DNA from: Mimachlamys varia | Lineage: Eukaryota; Mollusca; Bivalvia; Pectinida; Pectinidae | Assembly (NCBI GenBank): GCA_947623455.1 | Contig: OX392529.1 | Span: forward strand, 64,045,686-64,109,685 | DNA: 64,000 nt | Reading direction: 5' to 3' | Shown: positions 37,390 to 50,127 of the stretch, one piece after another | Numbering within the stretch: position 1 is the first letter of the stretch | Layout of the letters: the number at the start of each line of letters is the position of its first letter | Made by a program: the position numbers and the translations under genes | Notes under the pieces: model-generated | What the model was told of the DNA's origin: nothing | Database searches by the model: none | Seen by the model: only the letters and a program-made list of their open reading frames with translations

Positions 37390-38130
37390 CCTTAAGGATG
37401 TACACCTCTGAGAAGTAATTTTTTTCCCTGCATTTACCTTTTTTTCTTATATACATTTTTGGAAAAAGAGTTCATGGCATGGCAGAAAATACAAAGATAA
37501 TGCTATGTTAGCCTGCTCATTTTTGTGCCATGATCGGTCAAAGATATCAATATGACATAATAAGTGATTTCAAGTGAATTTTACAGTTTTGACCAATTGC
37601 AGGACATCTTCATACAGTATCTTCCGAATTTAAAATACAAAAATGTATGAATGTTTGCAGAATTGACAAAAATAGTGTTTTCTTTTTTGCTATGGAAATT
37701 AAATTTCTCTAGTTTAATATTTTAACTAGGGAAAGCAATATGAGTCCGCTCTACCACGTATTTTTCAATGAGAAAATCTTCATTCTCACCATTCTTTGCA
37801 GATTTAACGCTAAATAACAAAATTTCTGCAATTGATTTTTTAATATTTAGCAGATAAAAAGAAAATGGGTTTCTCTGTTTTAAACCTTTCGCGAAATACA
37901 AAAAATACACAGAAATACGCATTTTCAAAATGACCGCCAAATAGGTTATTTTTTAAAATTCATGTTAAAAATGCTCTACAAGTAACAGACACCTATATTT
38001 TTGACAACATTTTCAGACCCTTAATGCTAATACAATAGATCACAATTTTCTCCAATATAACGTAAAAATCGAATGTGATTAGAACGAGACTTGAGCGTGA
38101 CCCAAACCTCAGAATAATACATCCTCAACG
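37390..38130. mobile_element. MITE-like element with terminal inverted repeats (~740 bp)
   Basis: The left end reads ccttaaggatgtacacctct followed by gaga. The right end reads cctcagaataatacatcctc followed by aacg, whose reverse complement matches the left end at 17 of 24 positions with an uninterrupted aggatgta core. No transposase frame lies between; the interior is AT-rich. A target-site duplication was not clear, so the class of element (DNA transposon derivative or foldback) is open. Confidence 0.55.
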
Positions 38131-38723
38131 TGTTATTTGAATGGTGGATTCAATAAATGTTTCTGTCCTTGCCGACTGCTTCACAAAAAGGATGGTCCAG
38201 GTAGTTTATCATTCGTATGTTTTGTTTTTAAAATGATACTGATTTATTATGCTAGGATTTGATCATTGAAATGTCCGTGTATTCTTGTCATCAATTTTTT
38301 AATGAAATCTGAAGTTGCAATGTAATTAAACTCAACCCATGACAAACAAAATATGTTTGTATTAACCATAAAAATGTTTTCTCAACAAAATCCAAAATTC
38401 AGCAAAGTATTTTATATACTTTACTCTGTAAGAACGAATATTTGTTAGGTGTTATTTGATATAGATATTTTCTTTGTCAGATATCACGTAATACTTATGC
38501 AACACCAATTTATAATAAAAAAGTTCTCTGTGAAATTTGGAAAAAAAATCAGGAGCAAGATATTGGAATTTAATGTCCTTTTCCTGTTTGGATTTTTTCT
38601 CTTTAAATTATTTAGCGCGCGGTTGTACAATTTAAGTTGTTTGATAAGTGATGATACTTTAAAGAGGTCTCTTTAGATATCAGGTGATGTTCATGTACAC
38701 ATGCCTGTCCGAATTGTAAACAA
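38131..38723. other. AT-rich spacer
   Basis: No gene is recognised. An open frame at 38449-38676 has low-complexity hydrophobic content and no domain. Confidence 0.5.
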
Positions 38724-39346
38724 TCTATATTAAAGTGAAAGGGTTTCAGTCCATAATGAGTGTCATGTAAATATTTACAGTGACCGGGTTTATATCTATA
38801 GTGAGGTCTACGTTAACATTTATGTTAAAGTGACAGGCTTTATATCTTTGGTGAGTGCCACGTAAATATCTATAATAAAGTGACATGGTTAATGCGTATG
38901 GTGAGTGTCACTTAAATATCTATGTTAAGGTTACAGGGTTTATATTTATGGTGAGTACCAAGCAAATATTTATGCTAAGGTGAGAGGGTTTATGTCTATG
39001 GTGAGTGCTACGTATTTCTTAGTTAAGGTGACAGGGTTTGTGTATATGGTGAGTGCTACGTAAACATCTATGTTAATGTGTCATGTTTATGTCTATGGTG
39101 AGTGCCATGTAAATATATGTTTAAGGTGATAAGTCTATGGTGAGTGCCACCTGAATCTATATATTAAAATGACGGGGCTGATGTATATGGTGAGTGCCAC
39201 GAAAATAACTTTATTAAGGTGACAAGATTGATGTCTTGCGGTTGGTGCCTCGTGAATGTCTTTTTAAATGTGTTTACGTTTAGGATGAGTTCACGTAAAT
39301 GTCCGTGTTAAAACGAGATGGTTTGTGTCAATGGTGAGTGCAATGT
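38724..39346. repeat. 50-bp minisatellite, degenerate left edge
   Basis: Diverged units of the following array, ~45-57 bp, with tatggtgagtgccacgtaaa in place of the core's tatagcgagtgccacgtaaa. Divergence falls toward the core. Confidence 0.9.
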
Positions 39347-42300
39347 AACTATCTAGGTTAAAGTGACAGGGTTAATGTCTATAGCGAGTGCCACGTAAAT
39401 GTATATGTTAAGGTGACAGGGTTAATGTCTATAGCGAGTGCCACGTAAATGTATATGTTAAGGTGACAGGGTTAATGTCTATAGCGAGTGCCACGTAAAT
39501 GTATATGTTAAGGTGACAGGGTAAATGTCTATAGCGAATGCCACGTTAATGTATATGTTAAGGTGACAGGGTTAATGTCTATAGCGAGTACCACGTAAAT
39601 GTATATGTTAAGGTGACAGGGTTAATGTCTATAGCGAGTGCCACGTGAATGTATATGTTAAGGTGACAGGGTTAATGTCTATAGCGAGTGCCACGTGAAT
39701 GTATATGTTAAGGTGACAGGGTTAATGTCTATAGCGAGTGCCACGTGAATGTATATGTTAAGGTGACAGGGTTAATGTCTATAGCGAGTGCCACGTGAAT
39801 GTATATGTTAAGGTGACAGGGTTAATGTCTATAGCGAGTGCCACGTGAATGTATATGTTAAGGTGACAGGGTTAATGTCTATAGCGAGTGCCACGTGAAT
39901 GTATATGTTAAGGTGACAGGGTTAATGTCTATAGCGAGTGCCACGTAAATGTATATGTTAAGGTGACAGGGTTAATGTCTATAGCGAGTGCCACGTAAAT
40001 GTATATGTTAAGGTGACAGGGTTAATGTCTATAGCGAGTGCCACGTAAATGTATATGTTAAGGTGACAGGGTTAATGTCTATAGCGAGTGCCACGTGAAT
40101 GTATATGTTAAGGTGACAGGGTTAATGTCTAAAGCGAGTGCCACGTGAATGTATATGTTAAGGTGACAGGGTTAATGTCTATAGCGAGTGCCACGTGAAT
40201 GTATATGTTAAGGTGACAAGGTAAATGTCTATAGCGAGTGCCACGTGAATGTATATGTTAGGTTAATGTCTATAGCGAGTGCCACGAAAATGTATATGTT
40301 AAGGTGACAGGGTTAATGTCTATAGCGAGTGTCACGTAAATGTATATGTTAAGGTGACAGGGTTAATGTCTATAGCGAGTACCACGTAAATGTATATGTT
40401 AAGGTGACAGGGTTAATGTCTATAGCGAGTGCCACGTAAATGGATATGTTAAGGTGACAGGGTTAATGTCTATAGCGAGTGCCACGTGAATGTATATGTT
40501 CAGGTGACAGGGTTAATGTCTATAGCGAGTACCACGTAAATGTATATGTTAAGGTGACAGGGTTAATGTCTATAGCGAGTGCCACGTAAATGTATATGTT
40601 AAGGTGACAGGGTTAATGTCTATAGCGAGTGCCACGTGAATGTATATGTTAAGGTGACAGGGTTAATGTCTATAGCGAGTGCCACGTGAATGTATATGTT
40701 AAGGTGACAGGGTTAATGTCTATAGCGAGTGCCACGAAAATGTATATGTTAAGGTGACAGGGTTAATGTCTATAGCGAGTGTCACGTAAATGTATATGTT
40801 AAGGTGACAGGGTTAATGTCTATAGCGAGTGCCACGAAAATGTATATGTTAAGGTGATAGGGTTAATGTCTATAGCGAGTGTCACGTAAATGTATATGTT
40901 AAGGTGACAGGGTTAATGTCTATAGCGAGTACCACGTAAATGTATATGTTAAGGTGACAGGGTTAATGTCTATAGCGAGTGCCACGTAAATGTATATGTT
41001 AAGGTGACATGGTTAATGTCTATAGCGAGTGCCACGTAAATGTATATGTTAAGGTGACAGGGTTAATGTCTATAGCGAGTGCCACGTGAATGTATATGTT
41101 AAGGTGACAGGGTTAATGTCTATAGCGAGTACCACGTGAATGTATATGTTAAGGTGACAGGGTTAATGTCTATAGCGAGTGCCACGTAAATGTATATGTT
41201 AAGGTGACAGGGTTAATGTCTAAAGCGAGTACCACGTAAATGTTTATGTTAAGGTGACAGGGTTAATGTCTATAGCGAGTACCACGTAAATGTATATGTT
41301 AAGGTGACAGGGTTAATATCTATAGCGAGTGCCACGTGAATGTATATGTTAAGGTGACAGGGTTAATGTCTATAGCGAGTGCCACGTAAATGTATATGTT
41401 AAGGTGACAGGGTTAATGTCTATAGCGAGTGCCACGTGAATGTATAGGTTAAGGTGACAGGGTTAATAGGGTTAATGTCTATAGCGAGTGCCACGTAAAT
41501 GTATATGTTAAGGTGACAGGGTTAATGTCTATAGCGAGTGCCACGTAAATGTATATGTTCAGGTGACAGGGTTAATGTCTATAGCGAGTACCACGTAAAT
41601 GTATATGTTAAGGTGACAGGGTTAATGTCTATAGCGAGTACCACGTAAATGTATATGTTAAGGTGACAGGGTTAATGTCTATAGCGAGTGCCACGTAAAT
41701 GTATATGTTAAGGTGACAGGGTTAATGTCTATAGCGAGTGCCACGTAAATGTATATGTTAAGGTGACATAGTTAATGTCTATAGCGAGTGCCACGTGAAT
41801 GTATATGTTAAGGTGACAGGGTTAATGTCTATAGCGAGTGCCACGTAAATGTATATGTTAAGGTGACAGGGTTAATGTCTATAGCGAGTACCACGTAAAT
41901 GTATATGTTAAGGTGACAGGGTTAATGTCTATAGCGAGTGCCACGTAAATGTATATGTTAAGGTGACAGGGTTAATGTCTATAGCGAGTGCCACGTAAAT
42001 GTATATGTTAAGGTGACAGGGTTAATGTCTATAGCGAGTGCCACGTGAATGTATATGTTAAGGTGACAGGGTTAATGTCTATAGCGAGTGCCACGTAAAT
42101 GTATATGTTAAGGTGACAGGGTTAATGTCTATAGCGAGTACCACGTAAATGTATATGTTAAGGTGACAGGGTTAATGTCTATAGCGAGTGCCACGTAAAT
42201 GTATATGTTAAGGTGACAGGGTTAATGTCTATAGCGAGTGCCACGTGAATGTATATGTTCAGGTGACAGGGTTAATGTCTATAGCGAGTACCACGTAAAT

Positions 42301-44290
42301 GTATATGTTAAGGTGACAGGGTTAATGCCTATAGCGAGTGCCACGTAAATGTATATGTTAAGGTGACAGGGTTAATGTCTATAGCGAGTGCCACGTAAAT
42401 GTATATGTTAAGGTGACAGGGTTAATGTCTATAGCGAGTGCCACGTGAATGTATATGTTAAGGTGACAGGGTTAATGTCTATAGCGAGTGCCACGAAAAT
42501 GTATATGTTAAGGTGACAGGGTTAATGTCTATAGCGAGTGTCACGTAAATGTATATGTTAAGGTGACAGGGTTAATGTCTATAGCGAGTACCACGTAAAT
42601 GTATATGTTAAGGTGACAGGGTTAATGTCTATAGCGAGTGCCACGTAAATGGATATGTTAAGGTGACAGGGTTAATGTCTATAGCGAGTGCCACGTGAAT
42701 GTATATGTTCAGGTGACAGGGTTAATGTCTATAGCGAGTACCACGTAAATGTATATGTTAAGGTGACAGGGTTAATGTCTATAGCGAGTGCCACGTAAAT
42801 GTATATGTTAAGGTGACAGGGTTAATGTCTATAGCGAGTGCCACGTGAATGTATATGTTAAGGTGACAGGGTTAATGTCTATAGCGAGTGCCACGTGAAT
42901 GTATATGTTAAGGTGACAGGGTTAATGTCTATAGCGAGTGCCACGAAAATGTATATGTTAAGGTGACAGGGTTAATGTCTATAGCGAGTGTCACGTAAAT
43001 GTATATGTTAAGGTGACAGGGTTAATGTCTATAGCGAGTGCCACGAAAATGTATATGTTAAGGTGACAGGGTTAATGTCTATAGCGAGTGTCACGTAAAT
43101 GTATATGTTAAGGTGACAGGGTTAATGTCTATAGCGAGTACCACGTAAATGTATATGTTAAGGTGACAGGGTTAATGTCTATAGCGAGTGCCACGTAAAT
43201 GTATATGTTAAGGTGACATGGTTAATGTCTATAGCGAGTGCCACGTAAATGTATATGTTAAGGTGACAGGGTTAATGTCTATAGCGAGTGCCACGTGAAT
43301 GTATATGTTAAGGTGACAGGGTTAATGTCTATAGCGAGTACCACGTGAATGTATATGTTAAGGTGACAGGGTTAATGTCTATAGCGAGTGCCACGTAAAT
43401 GTATATGTTAAGGTGACAGGGTTAATGTCTAAAGCGAGTACCACGTAAATGTTTATGTTAAGGTGACAGGGTTAATGTCTATAGCGAGTACCACGTAAAT
43501 GTATATGTTAAGGTGACAGGGTTAATATCTATAGCGAGTGCCACGTGAATGTATATGTTAAGGTGACAGGGTTAATGTCTATAGCGAGTGCCACGTAAAT
43601 GTATATGTTAAGGTGACAGGGTTAATGTCTATAGCGAGTGCCACGTGAATGTATAGGTTAAGGTGACAGGGTTAATAGGGTTAATGTCTATAGCGAGTGC
43701 CACGTAAATGTATATGTTAAGGTGACAGGGTTAATGTCTATAGCGAGTGCCACGTAAATGTATATGTTCAGGTGACAGGGTTAATGTCTATAGCGAGTAC
43801 CACGTAAATGTATATGTTAAGGTGACAGGGTTAATGTCTATAGCGAGTACCACGTAAATGTATATGTTAAGGTGACAGGGTTAATGTCTATAGCGAGTGC
43901 CACGTAAATGTATATGTTAAGGTGACAGGGTTAATGTCTATAGCGAGTGCCACGTGAATGTATATGTTAAGGTGACATAGTTAATGTCTATAGCGAGTGC
44001 CACGTGAATGTATATGTTAAGGTGACAGGGTTAATGTCTATAGCGAGTGCCACGTAAATGTATATGTTAAGGTGACAGGGTTAATGTCTATAGCGAGTAC
44101 CACGTAAATGTATATGTTAAGGTGACAGGGTTAATGTCTATAGCGAGTGCCACGTAAATGTATATGTTAAGGTGACAGGGTTAATGTCTATAGCGAGTGC
44201 CACGTAAATGTATATGTTAAGGTGACAGGGTTAATGTCTAAAGCGAGTGCCACGTAAATGTATATGTTAAGGTGACAGGGTTAATGTCAT
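39347..44290. repeat. 50-bp minisatellite, homogeneous core (~99 copies)
   Basis: The unit is aaggtgacagggttaatgtc, tatagcgagtgccacgtaaa, tgtatatgtt. Variation is mostly at three places: gtgcc or gtacc, cgtaaat or cgtgaat, and cgaaaat. Rare markers (ggatatg, gtatagg, gacatgg, gacatag and a 9-bp insertion giving gggttaataggg) all recur 2209 bp apart, so ~1.76 kb (about 40262-42020) is duplicated at about 42471-44230. There are no long open frames. Confidence 0.98.
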
Positions 44291-44842
44291 GGTAACTGTC
44301 ACCGGAATGTCTATGTTAAAATGACAGTGTTTATATCAATGGTGATTGCCTCGTAAATATCTATTTTGAGGTGACTGTTTATGTCTATGTTAAATGTCAT
44401 GTAAATATATTTGTTAAGTTGACATGGGTTATGTCTATGTTGAGTGCCACGTTAATATCTAAGTTAAGTTGACAGGGAATAAGTCTATGGTGAGTGCCAT
44501 GTAAATATATATGTTGAGGTGACTGAGCATAAGTCTATGGTGAGTGCCATGTAAATATATATGTTGAGGTGACTGAGCATAAGTCTATGGTGAGTGCCAT
44601 GTAAATATATATGTAATGTTACAGGGCTTTTGCATATGATTAAAATCATGTAAGTACATTTATCTATGTTAAAGTGACAGGGTTAGGGTTAGGGTCTTTA
44701 ATGGGTGTCATGTAAATGTATATGTTAAGGTGACAGGTTTTATGCGTATGGTGAGTGCCACGTTAATATCTATATTAAGTTGACAGGGGATAAGTCTATG
44801 GTGAGTGCCACATTAATATATATTTGAAGGTGACAGGGTTTA
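44291..44842. repeat. 50-bp minisatellite, degenerate right edge
   Basis: Diverged units (ggtgagtgccatgtaaatat then atatgttgaggtgactg) mirror the left edge. A run of about three telomere repeats lies inside at 44678-44696. Confidence 0.9.
44678..44696 (+). repeat. Interstitial telomere-like run
   Basis: The sequence agggttagggttagggtc gives almost three TTAGGG units at the place where a normal array unit would read acagggtttat. It has the same orientation as the terminal telomere. Confidence 0.8.
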
Positions 44843-45805
44843 GGAAAATCTGTTAGGTGTAGTGTAATTTGGACTTTCAAAATAGCTATGTTTGTAAGTT
44901 TTTTTTTGTTGAGTTTAAATTCTGGTGCTAGAGAGATGCTTATTTCATTGACCAGTGAAATATCGAAAAGTTTTCATTCTGTGAAAGTGATACATTTTAC
45001 TAGTGAAAAATACTCAATTTTGTTCTGATTTGACCAATCGAACAATATATATAAACGGCAATGGCAAAAATGAATAGGTTTCCGGGTAGGGATGGTTATA
45101 AAAATGTCAAAAAGATAATATCTAACAGTATCTTCATCAAACCAAATGTAATTCACTTGTGCAGAATACTCGTGACATAAGAGGGAAGAGTATAAAATCT
45201 AATCTGTCGTTCTATAAACCCACGAAAGCGGCTTGACATTTTTTTTTACAAAACTTGATACACTTTTAAAAATAGGTGAGATCTACATTCTGGGAGGGTC
45301 GTTTGATGTAAGGAATATCTAGTTAGGTAGATATTTAGGTTAATGTATAAATATTCTTGGAGAATTAAAACTTATTGACAAACTGAGATTTTAAAAATAA
45401 AAAGTCCATGGAATTCCGAACAAAACGGTATCTTTAGTTTTTGATGTTTTAAGCATAAGGGCCCCGAGGCTTCAAAAAGGATAGCATTTTGTTGAAATGG
45501 CATTATGGGGCGTCAAATAAGGCCGATCGAATGCCAATTCATCTCAATCACATGACTCGCCAAATTTTACTTCATGAATGCCGCACTTTCACAGTCACGG
45601 TAAATAATATACACATATATATATATATGATGCAGTGGTATATACTGAAGAGCTAGATGTGTCCGATAAGTTTACTTATAAATTTAAAGATATAGAAAAA
45701 AAATACTCAAAAATTTATCTTATTGATTGATGATTATTCTGCGGTTCGATAAATATACAATAAACAGTATGTCCGTTTTGTATGCAATGGTCATAATAGA
45801 CAAGA
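44843..45805. other. AT-rich intergenic DNA
   Basis: There is a short (at)n microsatellite near 45613-45628. No gene is recognised; the minus frame at 44974-45156 is unassigned. Confidence 0.5.
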
Positions 45806-46030
45806 TGCCGTGCTGTAATCGTCACACTTTACAGTCCCGTGCTATAATCGTCACACCTTCCAGCCCCGTGCTACAGTTTTCACACCTTACAGCCCCAAGC
45901 TATTATCGTCACACTTTTAAATATTTAGTGTTATCGTAACAAATTAATCGCCCGTGCTATAATTGTCACACTGTTAAGTATTATACTGTTATCGTCACCC
46001 AGTGCAGTCCCGTGCTGTATTCTTCAGACC
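45806..46030. repeat. Degenerate ~29-bp tandem repeat
   Basis: Units read roughly acagtcccgtgctataatcg then tcacacctt. Three or four recognisable copies lie at 45806-45915, and further decayed ones follow to ~46030 with insertions between them. Confidence 0.7.
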
Positions 46031-46730
46031 TTTCAATTTTTCGTTCCGTGAATCTCGTTTTGTGATTCAAGATTTTGTTCTTTTCTCGTTCCATTTACGA
46101 AACTCCTCAAGGTGTCACCCTCTAGTTCATATATATACATAAATTTGGTATTACTGAATATAATGTTAGATATCATCTATGTCTATTAAGTTGGACGTAA
46201 GTGCATGGCTAATTAGAATGCGTTTTTAAGCATCACTTGATAAAGGAGTTTGTATATTAAATTATTTGTATGTGAGTGCAATCAGTTGTGAAAAATTTAA
46301 ACTGACAATCAATGAAGCAAAATGTTAGTCACCTCTTACAGTGTTCGGTTCAGACAAGTTGCCCAGAAGAGAAATGCAGTTCAGTTATGTTAGCGCTCCG
46401 TGTTAATATATCAATAACATGTGATTTTGTCTAACTAAAACTTGTATGTACAGTTGTCAAACTCTTCTCTTCACATTATATCCGTGCTCTATCAATTTAA
46501 ATTTGTACATGTACTATTAAACGAAACTAGGAAACAAATCTATAATATAGTTTTCGTATTGTGGCATAGAGTAGTCTGTTGTGGCTAATGTAAGTTAATT
46601 TAAGTTACATATATATTCTTAAATTGTAGGTAGATTTGTTTATTTGTTTTATTTCGATATCACCACAGGACAAGAAAACTAACCCTAAGCATGGATGAGT
46701 GGGTATGACTGTTACAAAACACTTCAAGAA
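46031..46730. other. AT-rich spacer
   Basis: No gene or repeat structure is seen except a short ctaaccctaagc string near 46679. Confidence 0.5.
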
Positions 46731-49702
46731 TGATACAGTAGGTAAATGATTTTGGTTTCTTCTGTGTCCTATCAACAAAAGACAATGATACAGTAGGCAA
46801 AAGATTTTAGTTTCTTCTGTGTCCTATCAACTAAAGACAATGATACAGTAGGTAAATGATTTTGGTTTCTTCTGTGTCCTATCAACTAAAGACAATGATA
46901 CAGTAGGTAAATGATTTTGGTTTCTTCTGTGTCCTATCAACTAAAGACAATGATACAGTAGGTAAATGATTTTGGTTTCTTCTGTGTCCTATCAACAAAA
47001 GACAATGATAGAGTAGGTAAATGATTTTGGTTTCTTCTGTGTCCTATCAACAAAAGACAATGATAGAGTAGGTAAATGATTTTGGTTTCTTCTGTGTCCT
47101 ATCAACAAAAGACAATGATAGAGTAGGTAAATGTTTTTGGTTTCTTCTGTGTCCTATCAACTAAAGACAATGATACAGTAGGTAAATGATTTTGGTTTCT
47201 TCTGTGTCCTATCAACAAAAGACAATGATAGAGTAGGTAAATGTTTTTGGTTTCTTTTGTGTCCTATCAACTAAAGACAATGATAGAGTAGGTAAATGTT
47301 TTTGGTTTCTTCTGTGTCCTATCAACAAAAGACAATGATAGAGTAGGTAAATGTTTTTGGTTTCTTCTGTGTCCTATCAACTAAAGACAATGATACAGTA
47401 GGTAAATGTTTTTGGTTTCTTCTGTGTCCTATCAACAAAAGACAATGATGCAGTAGGTAAATGATTTTAGTTTCTTTTGTGTCCTATCAAAAAAAGACAA
47501 TGATACAGTAGGTAAATGATTTTGGTTTCTTTTGTGTCCTATCAACTAAAGACAATGATAGAGTAGGTAAATGTGTTTGGTTTCTTCTGTGTCCGATCAA
47601 CTAAAGAAAATGATAGAGTAGGTAAATGATTTTGGTTTCTTCTGTGTCCTATCAACTAAAGACAATGATAGAGTAGGTAAATGATTTTGGTTTCTTCTGT
47701 GTCCTATCAACTAAAGAAAATGATAGAGTAGGTAAATGTTTTTGGTTTCTTCTGTGTCCTATCAACTAAAGAAAATGATAGAGTAGGTAAATGTTTTTGG
47801 TTTCTTCTGTGTCCTATCAACAAAAGACAATGATACAGTAGGTAAATGATTTTAGTTTCTGCTGTGTCCTATCAACAAAAGACAATGATAGAGTAGGTAA
47901 ATGATTTTGGTTTCTTCTGTGTCCTATCAACTAAAGACAATGATACAGTAGGTAAATGATTTTGGTTTCTTCTGTGTCCTATCAACTAAAGACAATGATA
48001 GAGTAGGTAAATGTTTTTGGTTTCTTCTGTGTCCTATCAACTAAAGACAATGATACAGTAGGTAAATGATTTTGGTTTCTTCTGTGTCCTATCAACAAAA
48101 GACAATGATAGAGTAAGTAAATGTTTTTGGTTTCTTTTGTGTCCTATCAACTAAAGACAATGATAGAGTAGGTAAATGTTTTTGGTTTCTTCTGTGTCCT
48201 ATCAACAAAAGACAATGATAGAGTAGGTAAATGTTTTTGGTTTCTTCTGTGTCCTATCAACTAAAGACAATGATACAGTAGGTAAATGTTTTTGGTTTCT
48301 TCTGTGTCCTATCAACAAAAGACAATGATGCAGTAGGTAAATGATTTTAGTTTCTTTTGTGTCCTATCAAAAAAAGACAATGATACAGTAGGTAAATGAT
48401 TTTGGTTTCTTTTGTGTCCTATCAACTAAAGACAATGATAGAGTAGGTAAATGTGTTTGGTTTCTTCTTTGTCCTATCAACTAAAAACAATGATAGAGTA
48501 GGTAAATGTGTTTGGTTTCTTCTGTGTCCTATCAACTAAAGACAATGATAGAGTAGGTAAATGATTTTGGTTTCTTCTGTGTCCTATCAACTAAAGAAAA
48601 TGATAGAGTAGGTAAATGTTTTTGGTTTCTTCTGTGTCCTATCAACAAAAGACAATGATACAGTAGGTAAATGATTTTAGTTTCTGCTGTGTCCTATCAA
48701 CAAAAGACAATGATAGAGTAGGTAAATTATTTTGGTTTCTTCTGTGTCCTATCAACTAAAGACAATGATACAGTAGGTAAATGATTTTGGTTTCTTCTGT
48801 GTCCTATCAACTAAAGACAATGATAGAGTAGGTAAATGTTTTTGGTTTCTTCTGTGTCCTATCAACTAAAGACAATGATAGAGTAGGTAAATGATTTTGG
48901 TTTCTTCTGTGTCCTATCAACAAAAGACAATGATAGAGTAAGTAAATGTTTTTGGTTTCTTTTGTGTCCTATCAACTTAAGACAATGATAGAGTAGGTAA
49001 ATGTTTTTGGTTTCTTCTGTGTCCTATCAACAAAAGACAATGATAGAGTAGGTAAATGTTTTTGGTTTCTTCTGTGTCCTATCAACTAAAGACAATGATA
49101 CAGTAGGTAAATGTTTTTGGTTTCTTCTGTGTCCTATCAACAAAAGACAATGATGCAGTAGGTAAATGATTTTAGTTTCTTTTGTGTCCTATCAAAAAAA
49201 GACAATGATACAGTAGGTAAATGTGTTTGGTTTCTTCTGTGTCCTATCAACTAAAGACAATGATAGAGTAGGTAAATGATTTTGGTTTCTTCTGTGTCCT
49301 ATCAACTAAAGACAATGATAGAGTAGGTAAATGATTTTGGTTTCTTCTGTGTCCTATCAACAAAAGACAATGATACAGTAGGTAAATGATTTTAGTTTCT
49401 GCTGTGTCCTATCAACAAAAGACAATGATATAGTAGGTAAATGTGTTTGGTTTCTTTTGTCTCCTATCAACTAAAGACAATGATAGAGTAGGTAAATGTG
49501 TTTGGTTTCTTCTGTGTCCGATCAACTAAAGAAAATGATAGAGTAGGTAAATGATTTTAGTTTCTTCTGTGTCCTATCAGCAAAAGACAATGATAGAGTA
49601 GGTAAATGATTTTGGTTTCTTCTGTGTCCTATCAACTAAAGACAATGATAGAGTAGGTAAATGTGTTTGGTTTCTTCTGTGTCCAATCAACTAAAGACAA
49701 TG
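46731..49702. repeat. Minisatellite, 55-bp unit, 54 copies
   Basis: The unit is tgatacagtaggtaaatgat, tttggtttcttctgtgtcct, atcaactaaagacaa. Variable sites are tacag or tagag, atgat or atgtt or atgtg, and aacaaa or aactaa or aaaaaa. The rare atcaaaaaaagac variant at 47491, 48371 and 49196 shows spacings of 880 and 825 bp, that is 16 and 15 units, so the array grew by large-block duplication. Confidence 0.98.
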
Positions 49703-49890
49703 ACGAACACACCTCGATTTTGCAAGAAAGGATTTGGGTACATTAATCGTCTGTTCTAATCATCACTGTTTTGAAGTTGCAATTCGACGAGTCTGCTTGG
49801 TCGGAATCTGTTCTCATTTTACAGTAAGCGCATGGCGTCCATGCAGGTTACATTGCATGATCAAGATGTCCGATCCATCACATGGGTATT

Positions 49891-50127
49891 GTTTTGCTAC
49901 CAATATATTTCGCTGGCCTTACATTGTTTTGCTACCGAGATATTTCGCTGGCCTTACATCGCTTTGCTACCGAGATATTTCGCTGGCCTTACATCGCTTT
50001 GCTACCGAGATATTTCGCTGGCCTTACATTGTTGTCCTACCGAGAAATTTTGCTGGCCTTACATTGTTGTGCTTCCGAGATATTTCGCTGGCCTTACATT
50101 GTTTTGTTACCGAGATATTTCGCTGGC
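49891..50127. repeat. Minisatellite, 36-bp unit, ~6.6 copies
   Basis: The unit is gctaccgagatatttcgctg then gccttacatcgctttg. Because 36 is 12 codons, three plus-strand frames stay open (up to 132 codons, 49734-50132, with an ATEIFRWPYIVL-like repeat). The flanking parts of those frames are not recognisable, so I do not call a gene. Confidence 0.93.
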
